DNA of 64,000 nt from Amorphophallus konjac. Its lineage: Eukaryota > Streptophyta > Magnoliopsida > Alismatales > Araceae. The translations under genes were made by a program, and so were the position numbers. Every line of letters begins with the position of its first letter. Within the stretch, counting starts at the first letter, position 1. A model generated the notes under the pieces. It was given only the letters and a program-made list of their open reading frames with translations. It was not told the DNA's origin and searched no databases. Below are positions 20,439-33,005 of this stretch, piece after piece. The stretch is taken from contig CM040126.1 in assembly GCA_022559845.1 (NCBI GenBank), forward strand, positions 145,832,064 through 145,896,063. Reading direction: 5' to 3'.

Positions 20439-21968
20439 CATGGGAAGATGATTGCCTATTCCTCTAGACAGTTGAGGAAGCACGAAGATAATTATCCTGT
20501 TCATGATTTGGAACTTGCTGCAGTCGTGTTTGCTTTGAAGATATGGAGGCATTACTTGTATGGAGAAACCTTTACAGTGTTCTCAGATCATAAGAGTTTG
20601 AAGTATTTATTTTCTCAGAAGGAACTCAACATGAGGCAGCGGAGATGGTTGGAGTACTTGAAAGACTTCGACTTCTCGATTGAGTATCATCCTGGCAAAG
20701 GTAATGTTGTGGCAGATGCATTAAGCCGGAAGCCGGTAGCTAGAGTGTCAAGTCTCATGTTACAAGAATGGAGATTGTTGGAACAATTATCTAGTCTGGA
20801 TCTCAATATTGACAATGATCGGATCTTGATTGCTCAGATTCAAGTTAAACCTGAATTATTGATAGAGATCAAGTCCTTGCAAGATAATGATCCCGAGTTG
20901 GTAGAGATCAAGGGAAGCTTGAGTAGCAGACCTGACTTCATGTTGGCCGATGATGGTAGATTATTATTTAAAGGCAGAACTTGTGTTCCGGATGAGGCTA
21001 CAATAAAGAACAAAATTCTTGAGGAAGCTCATAGATCCAGATATACCATTCATCCTGGAGGCACTAAGATGTACCGAGATTTGAAAAGGTCCTTTTGGTG
21101 GCCGAATATGAAAAGAGAAGTTGCAGATTTTGTGAGCAGATGTTTGGTATGTCAGCAAGTTAAGGCCGAACATTTCAGACCAGCAGGGAAATTGAAACCA
21201 CTCGACATACCCCAATGGAAGTGGAAAAGTATTGGCATGGATTTCATTATGGGTCTACCTAGGACTCGTGGTGCATTTGATGCGATATGGGTGATTGTTG
21301 ATCGTTTGACAAAGTCGGCTCATTTCTTACCAATTAAGTCCAAGTGGACGATTGATGTATTGGCTGCTTTGTATATAAAGGAAGTGGTGAGATTGCATGG
21401 TATCCCAGTGAATATAGTATCTGATCGAGACCCCAGATTTACTTCACATTTCTGGAAGGGACTGCAAGAGTCTTTGGGTACTCGTCTGAATTTCAGTACT
21501 GCTTTTCATCCACAGACAGATGGACAGACTGAAAGAACCAATCAGATAGTGGAAGATATGCTGCGAGCTTGCATGATTGATTTCGGTGGTAATTGGAGTG
21601 AGTATTTGGCATTAATTGAATTTGCCTACAATAACAGCTATCAGTCTAGCATTCAGATGGCTCCTTTTGAGGCACTATATGGTAGAAGTTGTCGTTCCCC
21701 GTTGTATTGGGACGAGGTAGGTGTGAAACAGTGGCTTGGACCAGATCTTGTTTCGGAATCATCACAGAACATCCGTGTTATCCGAGACCGGTTACAAGTA
21801 GCCCAGTCAAGACAGAAGAGTTATGCCGACAACAGGAGAAGGGCATTGGAATTTCAGGTTGGCGAGCATGTGTTCTTAAAGGTCTCTCCGACGAGAGGGA
21901 TTTCGAAGATTTGGCATTCATGGCAAGCTGAGTCCGAGGTACATTGGTCCATTCGAGATTCTAGATAG
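20439..21968 (+). pseudogene. Chromovirus RNase H remainder and integrase (frameshift at end)
   Basis: It continues in the same frame from the TAG. RNase H residues include [20 protein letters not shown] near 20493 and HKSLKYLF; the tether ends with [13 protein letters not shown]. Integrase has the HHCC finger ([12 protein letters not shown] to [11 protein letters not shown], 21052-21172) and the DDE core: D in [10 protein letters not shown] (about 21239), D in VSDRDPRF (about 21424), E in [15 protein letters not shown] (about 21530). Near 21905-21908 a one-base gain shifts the frame after SPTRGIS, leading to an early stop at 21966-21968. Confidence 0.93.
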
Positions 21969-22275
21969 AGTGGGAGAGGTGGCATACAGACTGGCTTTAC
22001 CACCGCAATTGTCTGGCGTACACAACGTTTTCCATGTGTCTATGTTACGGAAATATGTGTACGATCCCACTCATATCATTCAGCAAGTGGATTTTGAACT
22101 GAAGGAAGATCTGACCTATGAGGAAAGACCTGTCAAGATTCTGGACCGGAAGCAACAGCAACTCCGGAATCGTTCGATACCGATGGTCAAGATTCAGTGG
22201 AGTCGGCGTGGGACCGAAGAAGCTACATGGGAGTCTGAAGAGACTATGCGAAAGCGGTATCCCGATCTATTCTAG
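21906..22275 (+). pseudogene. Integrase C-terminus and chromodomain (out of frame)
   Basis: After the frameshift the reading continues one frame over with [19 protein letters not shown] (GPF/Y-type integrase tail), then [13 protein letters not shown], and a C-terminal chromodomain: [38 protein letters not shown], ending MRKRYPDLF at 22275. Tekay/Del chromodomains have this form and are thought to guide integration to modified histones. The stop is followed by a short spacer and the purine tract. Confidence 0.9.
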
Positions 22276-22337
22276 GTGAGCGATCTTTTTCTACTCTCAG
22301 TTTTAGTGCAGTGAATTTGGAGGACCAAATTCCTTTA

Positions 22338-22349
22338 AGTAGGGGAGAG
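22338..22349 (+). other. Chromovirus polypurine tract
   Basis: AGTAGGGGAGAG ends exactly at the TGTAAGACC start of the 3' LTR. Confidence 0.9.
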
Positions 22350-25300
22350 TGTAAGACCCCAAATTCTTTAGAAATTTATTTAGAAAGTTATTTATAATTA
22401 TTTGGAATTTATTTGAAGTTATTCGAATTAATGAGAATTATCCAAATTAATTAGATTAATTAATTAATTAATAGAATAAGTCATTTTTCTACTATTTTCT
22501 AAAAATCACCAAAAAATCACATCTTGTAGAATTAATTTTGTTTATCAACTTTGTCTTCTACAATTAAGCCTAATAAAATCGTTTATTAAGCCGAATTAGC
22601 GAACTAAGTCTTCCGAACTTAATATTTAATTAATTACGGAATAGTAGAAGTGGAATTTTATCTACCATATAAAAATTCATAAAAATAGTAATTAAATAAT
22701 AGATGCTTCGACTAACACTTTTGTCTAATTGGAGTAAGCCTAATTAAATCATTATCTAGGCCTAATCAGTGGATTAAGCCTGATTTACAACCCACCTAAC
22801 CCAAATTCGTATTCACTATTCACCCAAACTTTGAACATCAAATTCGAGCTTGTTTCTCAACCAAATGGGGTAATTCCAGAAGCAAATGAAAGGTATTACA
22901 TAAAGGAACATTATCCTCAATCAATTTGAGGTAAACTTAGTCCCAAAACGTACTGCCGACATAGTTTGGTCAAGTCAAGGATTTCGGCGCCGTTTCTAAA
23001 CACGTAGCTTGCAGCAGCGAATACTCCCAATTCAGAAGGCTCCAGAAGCTCTATGAGCTATCAAAATGAAGCCCTACGAGTCTTCTTTCATTTGGCTGCT
23101 GTGGGGTTCGCTGAAATTTCGGATCTGGAGAGATCTAGTTCGATTTGTAGAGGTGGGTCAGTAGGCCGTTGGCTTCCCTTCATCCTTCTTTGATCCATCG
23201 ATTGAGGTAGGAATTCTCAACCAAATCTTGATCATGAATATAGCAAATTATACCTCTCATCGAGCTCTTTCCATTGGTGACAAAAGCCCCAATTTTCATT
23301 AGGTATCCGTGGAGATATCGAGGTTTTAGTGAGGTGCTGTCAAGTTGTTCTTTATTCTAGGTTTCGAGTTCCCTCTTCAATTTGAGGTAGGTTATAACAG
23401 TCCAACTTCTAATTAACATACATGAATGTAATCAATAGCATGTTAGCTTTCTTTTGACATCAAAATTTCTAATTTTTATAGATCATGCCTAGAGTATTTC
23501 GTGTGTTATTAGAAGCATGCTAGCAAGCTAGACTTTTCTTGTGTTCTTCATAGAATAGGTTGTATTTCATTGGATTCCTATCAAAATTCGTGATTTAAAA
23601 TTGTGTTTCATGACCCTAGGATGCATATTAATAACCCTAGAGTATATGGTTAAGATCCCAATACATTTAGACCCCAATTCTTGGAGTTTTTCATGTTTTA
23701 CGGAAGCCCATTCGGGTCTGGAAACCCAGGGGTCGACCCCATGGGTCGACCCATACCACCCAGCAAGCAGACAGCTTCAGGGGTCGACCCATGGGGTCGA
23801 CCCATCACCAGACTGGCTCCTGGAAGCCCCAGGGGTCGACCCATGCCTGGAATTTTTCCAGGGGTCGACCCAATGGGTCGACCCATGCCCCGTATGACCC
23901 GTTTTAATGATGATTTGACCCGGGGATCAATCCGGATCATCGGGGGATCAATCCATTCAACCTAATCACATTGAAAACTATATTTTTGAGGAACTAATGA
24001 CCTATTCATGTACCCTTTTTAGTTTCAATGAACATTGGTCCATACATGCAAACTTAGTGTAAAAACACACCGTTTATCATCTTCATTTCAATGCATACAA
24101 GATTAAATAGAAATCCACATAATTAGTGGTTAATGGTGTAACTAAATCTCTGTTAATGCATTCTATTTCACTCCTGTGGGAGTTGTTCTTTGCCTTATCA
24201 TCTTGAATCAGCTTCTTGGCAATTATCTTAATGCAAATGATAATGGTTAATCATGATATCTTAACTTGGTGATTAGGATTAATATGTGGATTAGCTTGTT
24301 TGATTGCTGCTGTTTTACAGTAGCGCAGCTCGATTAACTCTTGTTGTGACTTAGTTTCGATCTCCTTGATGATTATACTTACCTTGAAATTCTGGAAATG
24401 AATCTCTTTCCTACGTGAAGTTGTTATTGCTACTTAGTTCAAACCTTGGAATTCTGGCCATAAACTGTGGAAGTCTAGATTCGTGGGATCTTTGATCCAA
24501 AGAAATCAATGCCTGGCAAACAATTAAGGGCTCGGTCTGGTCCTGGGAAGAGCGCCCGAACACTACGTGTACCCCCGGGGAGGTGAATGACTAGGTGTGG
24601 CATTTGGCACCAGTACTTGATATGTGTTAAATCTAGGACTGTCCACTACTCTCTCCACTACTCTCTACATTACTTTCTACTACTTTTCACTTTCCACTCT
24701 TCACTGTTCTATACTCTACTTGTGGTTACTTTACTTGCTTATTACTTGGACGTGGAAATAAAATTACATACGTGCTTGACATGACTTGAATTGTCTTGAT
24801 ATGGCCAACTTTTTATCGTTATCTCCTGTAGTAAATTCTTGTCTTACTATTCTATTCATTATATTTCTTGACCTTGCAAGATCTTTGAATTCTGTTTCGT
24901 GATATCACCGTTATCTTTTTATTATTTTTATCATTTGTAGCATGACATTTTAAAATGTAATTAAACTGTTAATCACTTATACCTGTCTGTTATTTCCTAC
25001 TGAGCGTCAGCTCATAGTTGTGTTTTCCCCCCTTTCCAGGCTTTTCAGGTGACGCGCTTACCGATGGGGAAGGGCAGGAGTGATGTCTTGAGTGTATCAG
25101 TTCTAGTGTGTTAGTAGTGTGTTATCTTTCTTTAGTTGTGTTTTGGAGAGCTTTTAGTCTCAGTCATGCTATTGAGTTTTAGTGGTCGATTATTCCAGTT
25201 GTATTAAGTTGAACTTGAGGTTATTGTATCAGTTGTAGTTCGTTAATGATCATTTAGTATTTCCATCTTGTAGTACTTGCGTATCATTTTAGATTTAGTT

Positions 25301-25365
25301 CCCTCTCTTGCCAGCGTGTTCTTAACTGTACGTCCCGATATTTCCACCTTGTTCGGGACGTGACA
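22350..25365 (+). repeat. Chromovirus 3' LTR (intact, 3016 bp)
   Basis: TGTAAGACC to GTGACA. It matches both halves of the 5' LTR, and gives the uninterrupted form used to define the nested insertion. Confidence 0.93.
23728..23886. repeat. GGGTCGACCC palindrome cluster, 3' LTR copy
   Basis: Six copies or near-copies with CAT or CAAT links. It has one block fewer than the 5' LTR cluster. Confidence 0.85.
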
Positions 25366-25370
25366 GAGAG
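25366..25370. other. Target site duplication GAGAG, right
   Basis: Pairs exactly with 4369-4373. Confidence 0.9.
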
Positions 25371-25656
25371 ACTCCCAAAGAGAGTGGGTTTGGGGTGAGA
25401 GAAAGAGAGAGAGATCTCGTTTAAAAGTTTGAGAGAGTTCTTGTAGAGGATTTGTTCCTACAGGTTGGGGTGTGAGTTTCTTGTAATTTTTTTTCATATC
25501 TAATGAAGTTCTTGTCGTCGCCATCGCCCGAGAGCATAGGTGAACAACCTCTGAACCACATAAATATTTGTGTTCTCTATTTTGTGTTATTGATCTTTTT
25601 CTCTCTCCTTATTATTATCGTGTGGATCGAGATTCGGGAGCACAGCTAACGTGCAC
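25371..25656 (+). repeat. Copia 3' LTR, second part
   Basis: The LTR sequence resumes after the chromovirus. The GGATCGAGATT block at about 25624 matches the 5' LTR tail at the window start. The exact end is uncertain within about 10 bases. Confidence 0.65.
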
Positions 25657-25659
25657 AAC

Positions 25660-25947
25660 CATAAAGAAAAAATCACAACCCATGCTAGGAGTAGAGGAAG
25701 CCGTAATAAAGAAACCAGATTGCGTGACAACATTGATCTCCATGGGCTGATGCCAAAATAACCAAATACGAGAAACACCTAAGTTATTGGAATCAGAATA
25801 GCAGCAATGTTCCATTTTAAACTTCCTACGAAATGAATCAATCCTAGATGATGAAATGATAGGATCAATGATAGCGAGCAGAGACAGGTCATGCTTTTTA
25901 ATAAGAAATTTAATTCTACTCATGGACCTATTGTAGCGTCCCGACAA
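25660..25947 (-). pseudogene. LINE endonuclease fragment
   Basis: The minus-strand translation MSRIKFLIKKHDLSLLAIID, then FRRKFKMEHCCYSDSNN, IWLFWHQPMEINVVTQSGF resembles the start of the apurinic-type endonuclease of plant L1-like LINEs. It keeps only about 95 residues; nothing matching follows on either side. The copia element appears to have inserted beside or into it. Confidence rests on the family pattern alone. Confidence 0.65.
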
Positions 25948-25989
25948 ATTATGAAAAATAAAAATCTATACAAAATTTAAAATATTAAA

Positions 25990-26014
25990 TTATATATATA
26001 TATATATATATATA
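25990..26014. repeat. TA microsatellite
   Basis: Uninterrupted TA dinucleotide run. Confidence 0.95.
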
Positions 26015-26366
26015 GTCTAACCCCATACCCATCACAAATAAATTTAAAACCCAACCCAATTAATTAAGACTAAAAAATAACCCATTATAACTCTAAAACA
26101 ATAGTTATTGGGTTTTTTATTTTATAAAACAAAATGGACCTTTGACAGTTTTTACTAATCTAACCCATAACATGGGCCATCACGTTGGCATAGCTAAGAA
26201 GGAGAAAAATGGGCTGTGGGAAAACCATAGAAGGGACATGGGCTTTGACGACCAAATCCCATGATCGGTTCGAACGAACGTAGGAGGTAAGTCGACCTCA
26301 CCTGTGGGGTTTTGCGAGTAAAAACGGGATAGCGGTTGAGATTTTGGAAAGATACGATCGTTCATG
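26015..26366. other. Unassigned AT-rich sequence
   Basis: I see no gene or element end here. Confidence 0.5.
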
Positions 26367-26622
<256 letters not shown>

Positions 26623-27224
26623 GACCCTTTTCGACGCGCAGCAGATGCTGTTGCTAGGAAGGGATCGTGCGAGTGGAGGAGGAGATCTTCCTCTTCCTCC
26701 GTTTGTCATCTCCCTCTCACGATCAAAGTAGATAATCTCCCAAGTAAAATCTAATAAATCTTTGTATTAATTCATCCTACATAATTCTTTCATGTCCCCG
26801 ATTGTATTATCGTTCTGCATGTTTTCTCCCGTGTCAAGAACATGAATCTTTTAGTTAGTTGATAATTATTACAATCTTTGAAATTTAATATCTATTGAAC
26901 CATGTTAATAAAAATAGTAAAGTGTATATTTTCATGATCTTTAGATTTTTCTCATGTTTTTCGTGACCTTCTTTCATTAAAATCATGTCCGAATAAAAGT
27001 GACCTTATTTATTCTATTAAAATATCGTAATAATTTTAAATTTTTATATCTTTTAAACCGTACAAAATAAAATTTTTATATACATATGGGTAGAATCTTT
27101 ATATTTTTCTCTTATTTTTATATATTTTATTTTATTAAAATCAAGTAAAATAAAAAATGGTAGTATTCATTCGTAAATTACACGTATAAGAATTAACAAG
27201 TTATTTTTCTTATGTAAGTTCGAT
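26623..27224. other. AT-rich sequence upstream of LINE ORF1
   Basis: It could include the LINE 5' untranslated region, but I see no promoter or boundary that settles this. Confidence 0.4.
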
Positions 27225-28133
27225 TTGGAGGAAGATTTATAGCGTATTCAGGAGAACTTTTGGACCATCAAAGGACACCACATGATTCTCCGAAGATGGT
27301 CTCCAGAAGTTAGTTTTGAACTTGATAGTCTCAGAAGTATTCCTCTATGGGTCACATTCCATGGTGTCCCATTGTATCTCTGGACTAAAAAGTTTTTTAG
27401 CAGAATCTGCAGCATTATTGGCACCCCTCTGCACCTTGATAAACTCACTGCTTCTAGGCACTGGCTGTCATATGCAAGAGCCTGCGTTCTAGTCTCTGTA
27501 GATACGGAGCTACCGAATGAAGCATTTTACATAGACTTGGAAGGTAAGCAACGCAGAATCTCTGTTTCATACACATGGAAGCCAGGTATATACTCAGTTT
27601 GTAAATCATTTGGTCATTTACAAGGTCAGTGAATCCAAAAGGTTCCATTACCAAGGAAGGAGTTTCGACGAAAGGAGAGGATTGAATCAAACTCTAAGGG
27701 CTCTGAACCAATTGTTACAGTTAATAAATTCAATGTTTTAGCTTATCAGCCGGAGTAGACCGGAATCGAATTACTGCCTGATAAAGATAATCATTCCCAA
27801 GCTATGCACCATGAGAAATCTTCTCCAGGCATTCCTCAGGAAGAGAGTTTGAATTTGAATTTGAATTCCCCAGGAGCAACCACTCTTTTGAATGGAGAAT
27901 CTAATCCCGAAATGGAGGTAGCAATTAACCAACCTTCAAAAGGTCAATTATCTTCGGCCAATATTCCTGTGGATAAGGAGGTGGTAGAGAAAATGCAGGA
28001 GACTAAGTCTCAGTGGCTGGATAAGGAGTGGTTGCCTCGACGTTCGAAGGGGAAAGGTCATGCATGTTCTTCTTCTAAGCCTACACGTTCCCCACGTTTT
28101 CCCTCCCAATCCTTCCATCTGATTGTTTTATAA
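27225..28133 (+). pseudogene. LINE ORF1 (DUF4283-like, with zinc knuckle remnant)
   Basis: WTIKGHHMILRRWSP, SIPLWVTFHGVPLYLWTKKF and IGTPLHLDKLTASRHWLSYA match the DUF4283 nucleic-acid-binding region typical of plant LINE ORF1. The knuckle region VCKSFGHLQGQ at about 27597-27631 loses its last Cys to a TGA stop. After it the frame goes on through a charged, Ser/Pro-rich tail with a second stop near 27756, ending at TAA 28131-28133, which overlaps the ATG of ORF2. ORF1 would bind LINE RNA. Confidence 0.8.
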
Positions 28134-28729
28134 TGAAGATAATTAGTTGGAATGTTAGAGGACTAAATAAGGCAGAGAGGAGGAGTTAGTTACATTATAT
28201 CCTCCGTCAATCTAGGTGTGATATAGCTGTTCTTATTGAGACCAAAATAAAACCAATAAACTCCGCTAAGTTTAAGCAAGGTATTTGGCCTGAAGCCAGT
28301 TTTGTCTACACTGCTGACGCTAGGGGAAGGATTTACATTCTTTGTGATCCAGGAAAGTTCAGTCTTCAAGTCATTAAGGAGACTGACCAATTTTTACATG
28401 TATTGGCAACATATACTCTAAATTGCTCTCCCTTCTACTTTACTACAGTTTATGCCTCTAACCTGCTATCTCAGAGAAGAGTTCTCGGGAAGGACCTTAT
28501 TGAATTGTCAGTCTCTTCAAATAATTTGCCATGGATGGTTCTGGGAGACTTTAACACAGTTCGATATCAATCTGAAAAACTTGGTGGCAATCTTGTGCCA
28601 GAAGCAATTCTTGAAGAGTTTGATAGAATGATTTTATCAGCTAATCTCTGTGATATTAAGACCATTGGATGCTATTTTCTTGGACTAACTGTTCACTTCC
28701 CCCTAATAGAATTGTTGCAAGCTTGGATA
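28133..28729 (+). pseudogene. LINE ORF2 endonuclease, first part
   Basis: ATG 28133 opens with MKIISWNVRGLNKAERRS, the usual start of the apurinic-like endonuclease, including the Asn of motif SWNVRG. Further motifs are AVLIETKI (catalytic Glu, near 28230) and WMVLGDFNTVRYQSEKLGG near 28534. A TAG interrupts it at about 28187. It would nick target DNA to prime reverse transcription. Confidence 0.85.
28725..28729. other. Target site duplication GGATA, left
   Basis: GGATA here against AGATA at 37747-37751; four of five bases match. The LINE reading confirms the junction. Confidence 0.75.
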
Positions 28730-29049
28730 TGATGGGGACATCTCTCGCCCTTCACATTTTTCCCCAGCTTTGATTGCTCGTCGGCATAGCTCCATTGTGT
28801 CCGTCATATTTTTCTGAATCGAGTCATGTAATTTTCATATTTTATTTGAGTCATGTCATTGTAATTTTCCTTTTATTTGAGTCAAGTACCTAGGTCAATG
28901 AGTCATCTACCTAAGTTTGAGTGTCATTAGGATTGATTAGGTTGTTATTGGGCCCAATTCATTGGGCTGGCCCATGGGCGCCCCCCACCTTCCTCGGTTA
29001 TTCGTCGTTGAGTCAAATGTCAGGGACTTTTTGTAAAATATGGGTTGCC

Positions 29050-29057
29050 TATATATA
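29050..29057 (+). promoter_or_regulatory. LTR TATA box
   Basis: TATATATA, about 320 bases into the LTR. The same box in the 3' LTR (34253-34260) is where the solo LTR inserted. Confidence 0.6.
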
Positions 29058-29127
29058 GGACCCCATTACCCTCATTTTGGACTAATGAATCAATGAATGA
29101 ATTTTGAAATCCACCACAATTGTGAGC

Positions 29128-29128
29128 T

Positions 29129-29164
<36 letters not shown>
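29128..29164. repeat. CT microsatellite in LTR
   Basis: A CT run with one CTTTCT break; the partner is at 35953-35990. Confidence 0.95.
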
Positions 29165-30915
29165 CTTCCCTAAGGGGTGCAACCCCTACTCTCTCTCCTC
29201 CCCTCCCAACCACCTCCAACCCCCACCTACCCCATTGAAAGCCTCTACAACTTCCCACACCCTCACATTAAGTCTCGCCTAGTCCCAATAGGGAACCCCC
29301 CCAATCCCCACCTCACCTCCCAACTCCCAACTACCCCTCCCTCTTTCCCAAACACTTTTCCTTCTTTCCCATGCAACCCTCCACCTCCCAAGACCATTTG
29401 AACATGAAAATTCCCTTCCCTCCATAGCCCTTGGTCGCCCAAACCACCTCTCCCCTAGGTCAGGTCGCCCCTCCCCTTCCCTCCACCCCCACTCCACACC
29501 ATTTGCCACCACAAGGTTACAACTTCATTACAGGTCGCAGGAAGCAACTTTGGTCCTATAAGCTGCGTCATCTCTGACATTTCCCTGAATCTTCTGGTGG
29601 TAAGGCATACATCTCTGGAAAGGTCGTCCAGAGAGCTTTCCAAGCAAGGTGGTTTCGTCCTCATCCGAGCACCGTGTTGATCGGGAGGCCCTTTCCTCCT
29701 CAACTGCGTAAAGCAGCTCTGGCAGGAGACCATAGCCGGAGTGGAAGCTCGACTGTGACGAACCTGTTAGGAATCTGATCAAGAGTTCTTCTACTACGAG
29801 TCTTCTTTCATCCCCAAGAAGCAGAGCCCAGTTTGGAGACCGGACCTGAGAGTTATCATTTTTTCTTCCCCGAGTACGCAGTTCTGCTTCCACTCAGTCT
29901 GCACCAATCCTGCCACAGTGTTCAGAGTCTACCGGCCTGCTCCGACAACATTTGGCTTCTCCGTTGGTCTTGCTTCGAATAGGACTCGTCCACGGTTCCA
30001 GCGACTCTGGCGGCACCTGATTCCGAGCTCGGGAGCGGTCGTGGCATCCTCTGCTTCCTGATGCTGAGATCCTGAGACAGTCAGAACTGTTAATCTGCTC
30101 CCCTGTTCAAGCTCCTACTCCGACCAACACCGGTGCCCGAAGAAATTATCAAAATTCAGGCATCATCCCGGCCCAGCTACGAGCAATCTCTAAGTGGTTT
30201 CGTCATCGGAAAAATTCTGGAGTGTCCACAGCGTCCAGAGGACCAACTGTCTATCCTGAAGCGTAGAGGGTGGACAGCATCGGCATCGGCTACCATTCTT
30301 TACTTCTAGCTTGGTTTCTCCCCTCCCCGCTTGGCCGGCTGAAGGCCCCTCCCTACGTGGAGGTAGTGTTTGAGTGTAGTCATTGGCTTCCCTTTCCCAA
30401 GATCCCCCCCTTGCATGGGGTGTAGTGCATGTAATCTGAAATTTCAGGTTGAAGCTTCTCCGGCGCGGCGTGCGGGTAAACCCACGCTTCCTCGCTCGCC
30501 CTCGTCTCCGGCCGGGATCGGTGTCTTCACACCGATAAGGTGAGCCACTAAACACTCCTCTTTTCTGGATTTCTTTGCTTAATTAGTATTGCATTTTGGT
30601 GCCGTCGGCGTTAAGAGAGTGCCCGAACCCGAATTATTGTTTAATTGTGTGGCTACCGCGGGCGAGTTGTGAGAGTGATCATTCAACCCAAGCCTTCGGC
30701 GTGCTGACCGCCCGTGAATTTGGGTAACCCCTAACCCATAGGGGTCCTCCCCAAGCCAGCCGTACCCTTGGAAACCTCCGGTCCAACATCGGGCCCTCAC
30801 CATCACCAGTCCACCTACGGACCCGAGTGTGTCGACGCGAGTGAGTCCGCTTGTGTGACATTGCCAAATTGTTGTGTTGCTTGTAATTTAGGTCCTAGGT
30901 TGTGTCACATCAAAT

Positions 30916-30927
30916 TGGTATCAGAGC
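30916..30927 (+). other. Primer binding site (initiator Met tRNA)
   Basis: TGGTATCAGAGC three bases after the LTR end. Confidence 0.92.
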
Positions 30928-31013
30928 AAGTTCACAACTTGTCTCTATCAAGTTGGTCCTAGGGCGTGTTTATGCATTTAGAGTCCTCGGTTGCATCTCT
31001 TTGGCCCACTAGC

Positions 31014-33005
31014 ATGGCTACCTCTTACCGACCTTACCCATCGGCCCTCTCTATGAGTCCAAACCCCCAAGGGATGCCTACCACTAACACACATAACCTC
31101 CCTGGCCATGTCAACTACCTCATGAAGGCCTTGACCCATGCCAATGAGCGGCTTGATAACATATCGGGTCGACTCAACCAGCTTGGAGAAAATGGGCCCG
31201 CCCCAAGGACGGACGATAGAAGGACATGTGCCACACCTCCCATATTTGATGGAACTCTACCTATTGACTATTTAGATTGGGAAGTCTCTATGGACCATTA
31301 CTTCACTTGGTATCCCATGTCCGAGGATGAGAAAGTCTGATTTTCCAAATTGCAACTTACCAAACGGGTCCACACTCATTGGTTGAAAATTGAAGGCTTA
31401 AGGATAATTAGAAGGGAAGCTCCCCTCACAACATGGGGGGACATGAAGGAACAACTTAGGGCTAGATATATTTTCCCCTCCCATTCCGAACACCGAAGCC
31501 CAAAGAGCATTTCAACTCCTTCATTTCCCCTTGGCCAACCCAAGACCCTAATCACACATTCCCCACCATTTTCCACCTCTCCTACCCCAACCACCACATC
31601 TACACCCTACCTCCAAGTCCTCACCACAACCATATGTCCACATATCCAATTGGACCATATGTCCACCCCTCCATCGAAGCCCATGATGGCCACCACCCTC
31701 CAACCCAAAATCCCTCACCAAACCCATACCCCACAAAACCCCTTGGCCCCCACCACTACCCCTCCATCGCCCCCTAAAAAGGACCCACCTCCCAAAACAA
31801 ATCAAACCAAGCCTCTGCACCCACTCCACCTTCCTCTTCCAACCCCAATCTTACCCCAACCTAGGCTACCACTACTTCCACTTCCAACCTCAATCCAAGT
31901 CCGACCTCGTTCACCACCCCGGATGCACCATGTGCAGATCATCATCACCCCACCCACAAAGTACCTACCCACCTCCTTGGTAGAAGAACCCATAATCCTG
32001 ACACCCTACCCCATAGTGGTGAACACCCCGAATCCAACCCCCACTTTGAAAGAAACACATGCCCAAGATGAGGACAAAGCCTTGCATCTTCACTCTATGC
32101 CCTCTCCCCTAGTAGGGAGTGAACTCATCATAATTGGGTCCTTGGCTAGATGGTTAAAAGAGAGCCTAGCTCACCCGATCATGGCCTACCCTCCCTTGGA
32201 GCGACACCTCCCCATAGTGCCCTTCAACTCCTATCGCACCACTATCCAATCATCTTATCAAGTGGAGACACTAGGGGACCTTATCAAAGGCTTAGCTTGG
32301 CAATTTGAGTTGACCAGTTTGTTGACCCCCATGGCCCACCAATCTAGGAGCCTTGACCTCCTACACCTTTGTGTCGGGTCTATCACCTCGGTTTGCACCA
32401 TTGGTTGCTACACTAGCGACCTCCTCCTATTCCTCCCTACACCCGATGAGCCCGACCTTCTCCTCAATTTGGAGTTTATTATATCGGGTAGAAAGCCAAA
32501 ACCTCCCTTCATAGCCGATCCACCCACTAAGAACTTTGGCCCAATCATTTCATTAGAGGAGGATGATCCAACACCATATTGTGAGGACCTTGAGGATGTT
32601 GAGATGAACTTAGAGCTCCTTTCCCCCAGGTACACTTATGTTGATCCTTTTGACCCCTCCCAATGGGAACCCGGGAACCCATGTGATCCACCCACATCAC
32701 TTATCACCCACTCTTTCCTACCCTCACCCACCATGTTGGGCCAAGCCCACCTCTCCCAAGTCCCGGGCGACACAAGTGTAGCTATGACCAAGGAAGATCT
32801 ACACCTAAGGAACAAGGAGGTGCCTCTCCCCATGATGTCCACCTTCCTTGACCCCTTCGACCCTTTTGAATGGAAACTCCAATGCCAAACCATATCCCAA
32901 CACATCAAAGTCATTTTTAGGTTAGGAAAACAAGTGACTTGGCACCTCGAACCACTTGGCATAATTCATAAGTCGGGTACATTCATTCATATCACCCACA
33001 TGTAA
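31014..33005 (+). pseudogene. Gag plus unfamiliar domain with DPFDPF motifs (one stop)
   Basis: The likely start is ATG 31014 (MATSYRPYPS). The Gag region includes PPIFDGTLPIDYLDWEVSMD and, after a TGA at 31338-31340 where Arg is expected, TTWGDMKEQLRARYIFPSH. A Pro-rich stretch follows, and I find no zinc knuckle in it. From 32109 to 32462 is a domain homologous to 51465-51106 on the minus strand: shared features include ARWLK/LSWLK, TLGDLIKGL/TLDDLLKGL and the identical GSITSV. DPFDP and DPFDPF motifs follow near 32643 and 32850. I cannot assign this domain to a known family; it stands where protease and RT should be. Confidence 0.75.

Larger units (their letters stand above)
4374..25365 (+). 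mobile_element. Ty3/gypsy chromovirus, Tekay/Del type
   Basis: A complete element with about 3 kb LTRs starting TGTAAGACCCC and ending GTGACA, a Met-tRNA primer site, gag-pol with integrase after RNase H, a C-terminal chromodomain, a purine tract and a perfect 5 bp target duplication. Long LTRs and the chromodomain type fit the Tekay/Del lineage. The 5' LTR is enlarged to 13.2 kb by a nested element. The LTR pair differs at only scattered positions by eye, so insertion was fairly recent compared with the host copia copy. Confidence 0.93.
1..25656 (+). mobile_element. Ty1/copia LTR retrotransposon, decayed, split by nested insertion
   Basis: The domain order gag, zinc knuckle, protease, integrase, RT, RNase H is that of Ty1/copia. 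An initiator-Met primer site follows the LTR tail at 82, and a purine tract precedes the 3' LTR at 4164. Positions 4374-25370 are a later insertion (plus one copy of its target duplication) in the 3' LTR. The left end of the 5' LTR lies outside the window, so its own target duplication cannot be checked. The right end near 25656 is approximate because the two LTR ends have diverged. Many in-frame stops make it non-functional. Confidence 0.9.
28730..30912 (+). repeat. 5' LTR of RT-less element (2183 bp)
   Basis: It matches 33933-34261 plus 35879-37746. It contains a TATA box and a CT run and ends ACATCA before the primer site. Confidence 0.92.
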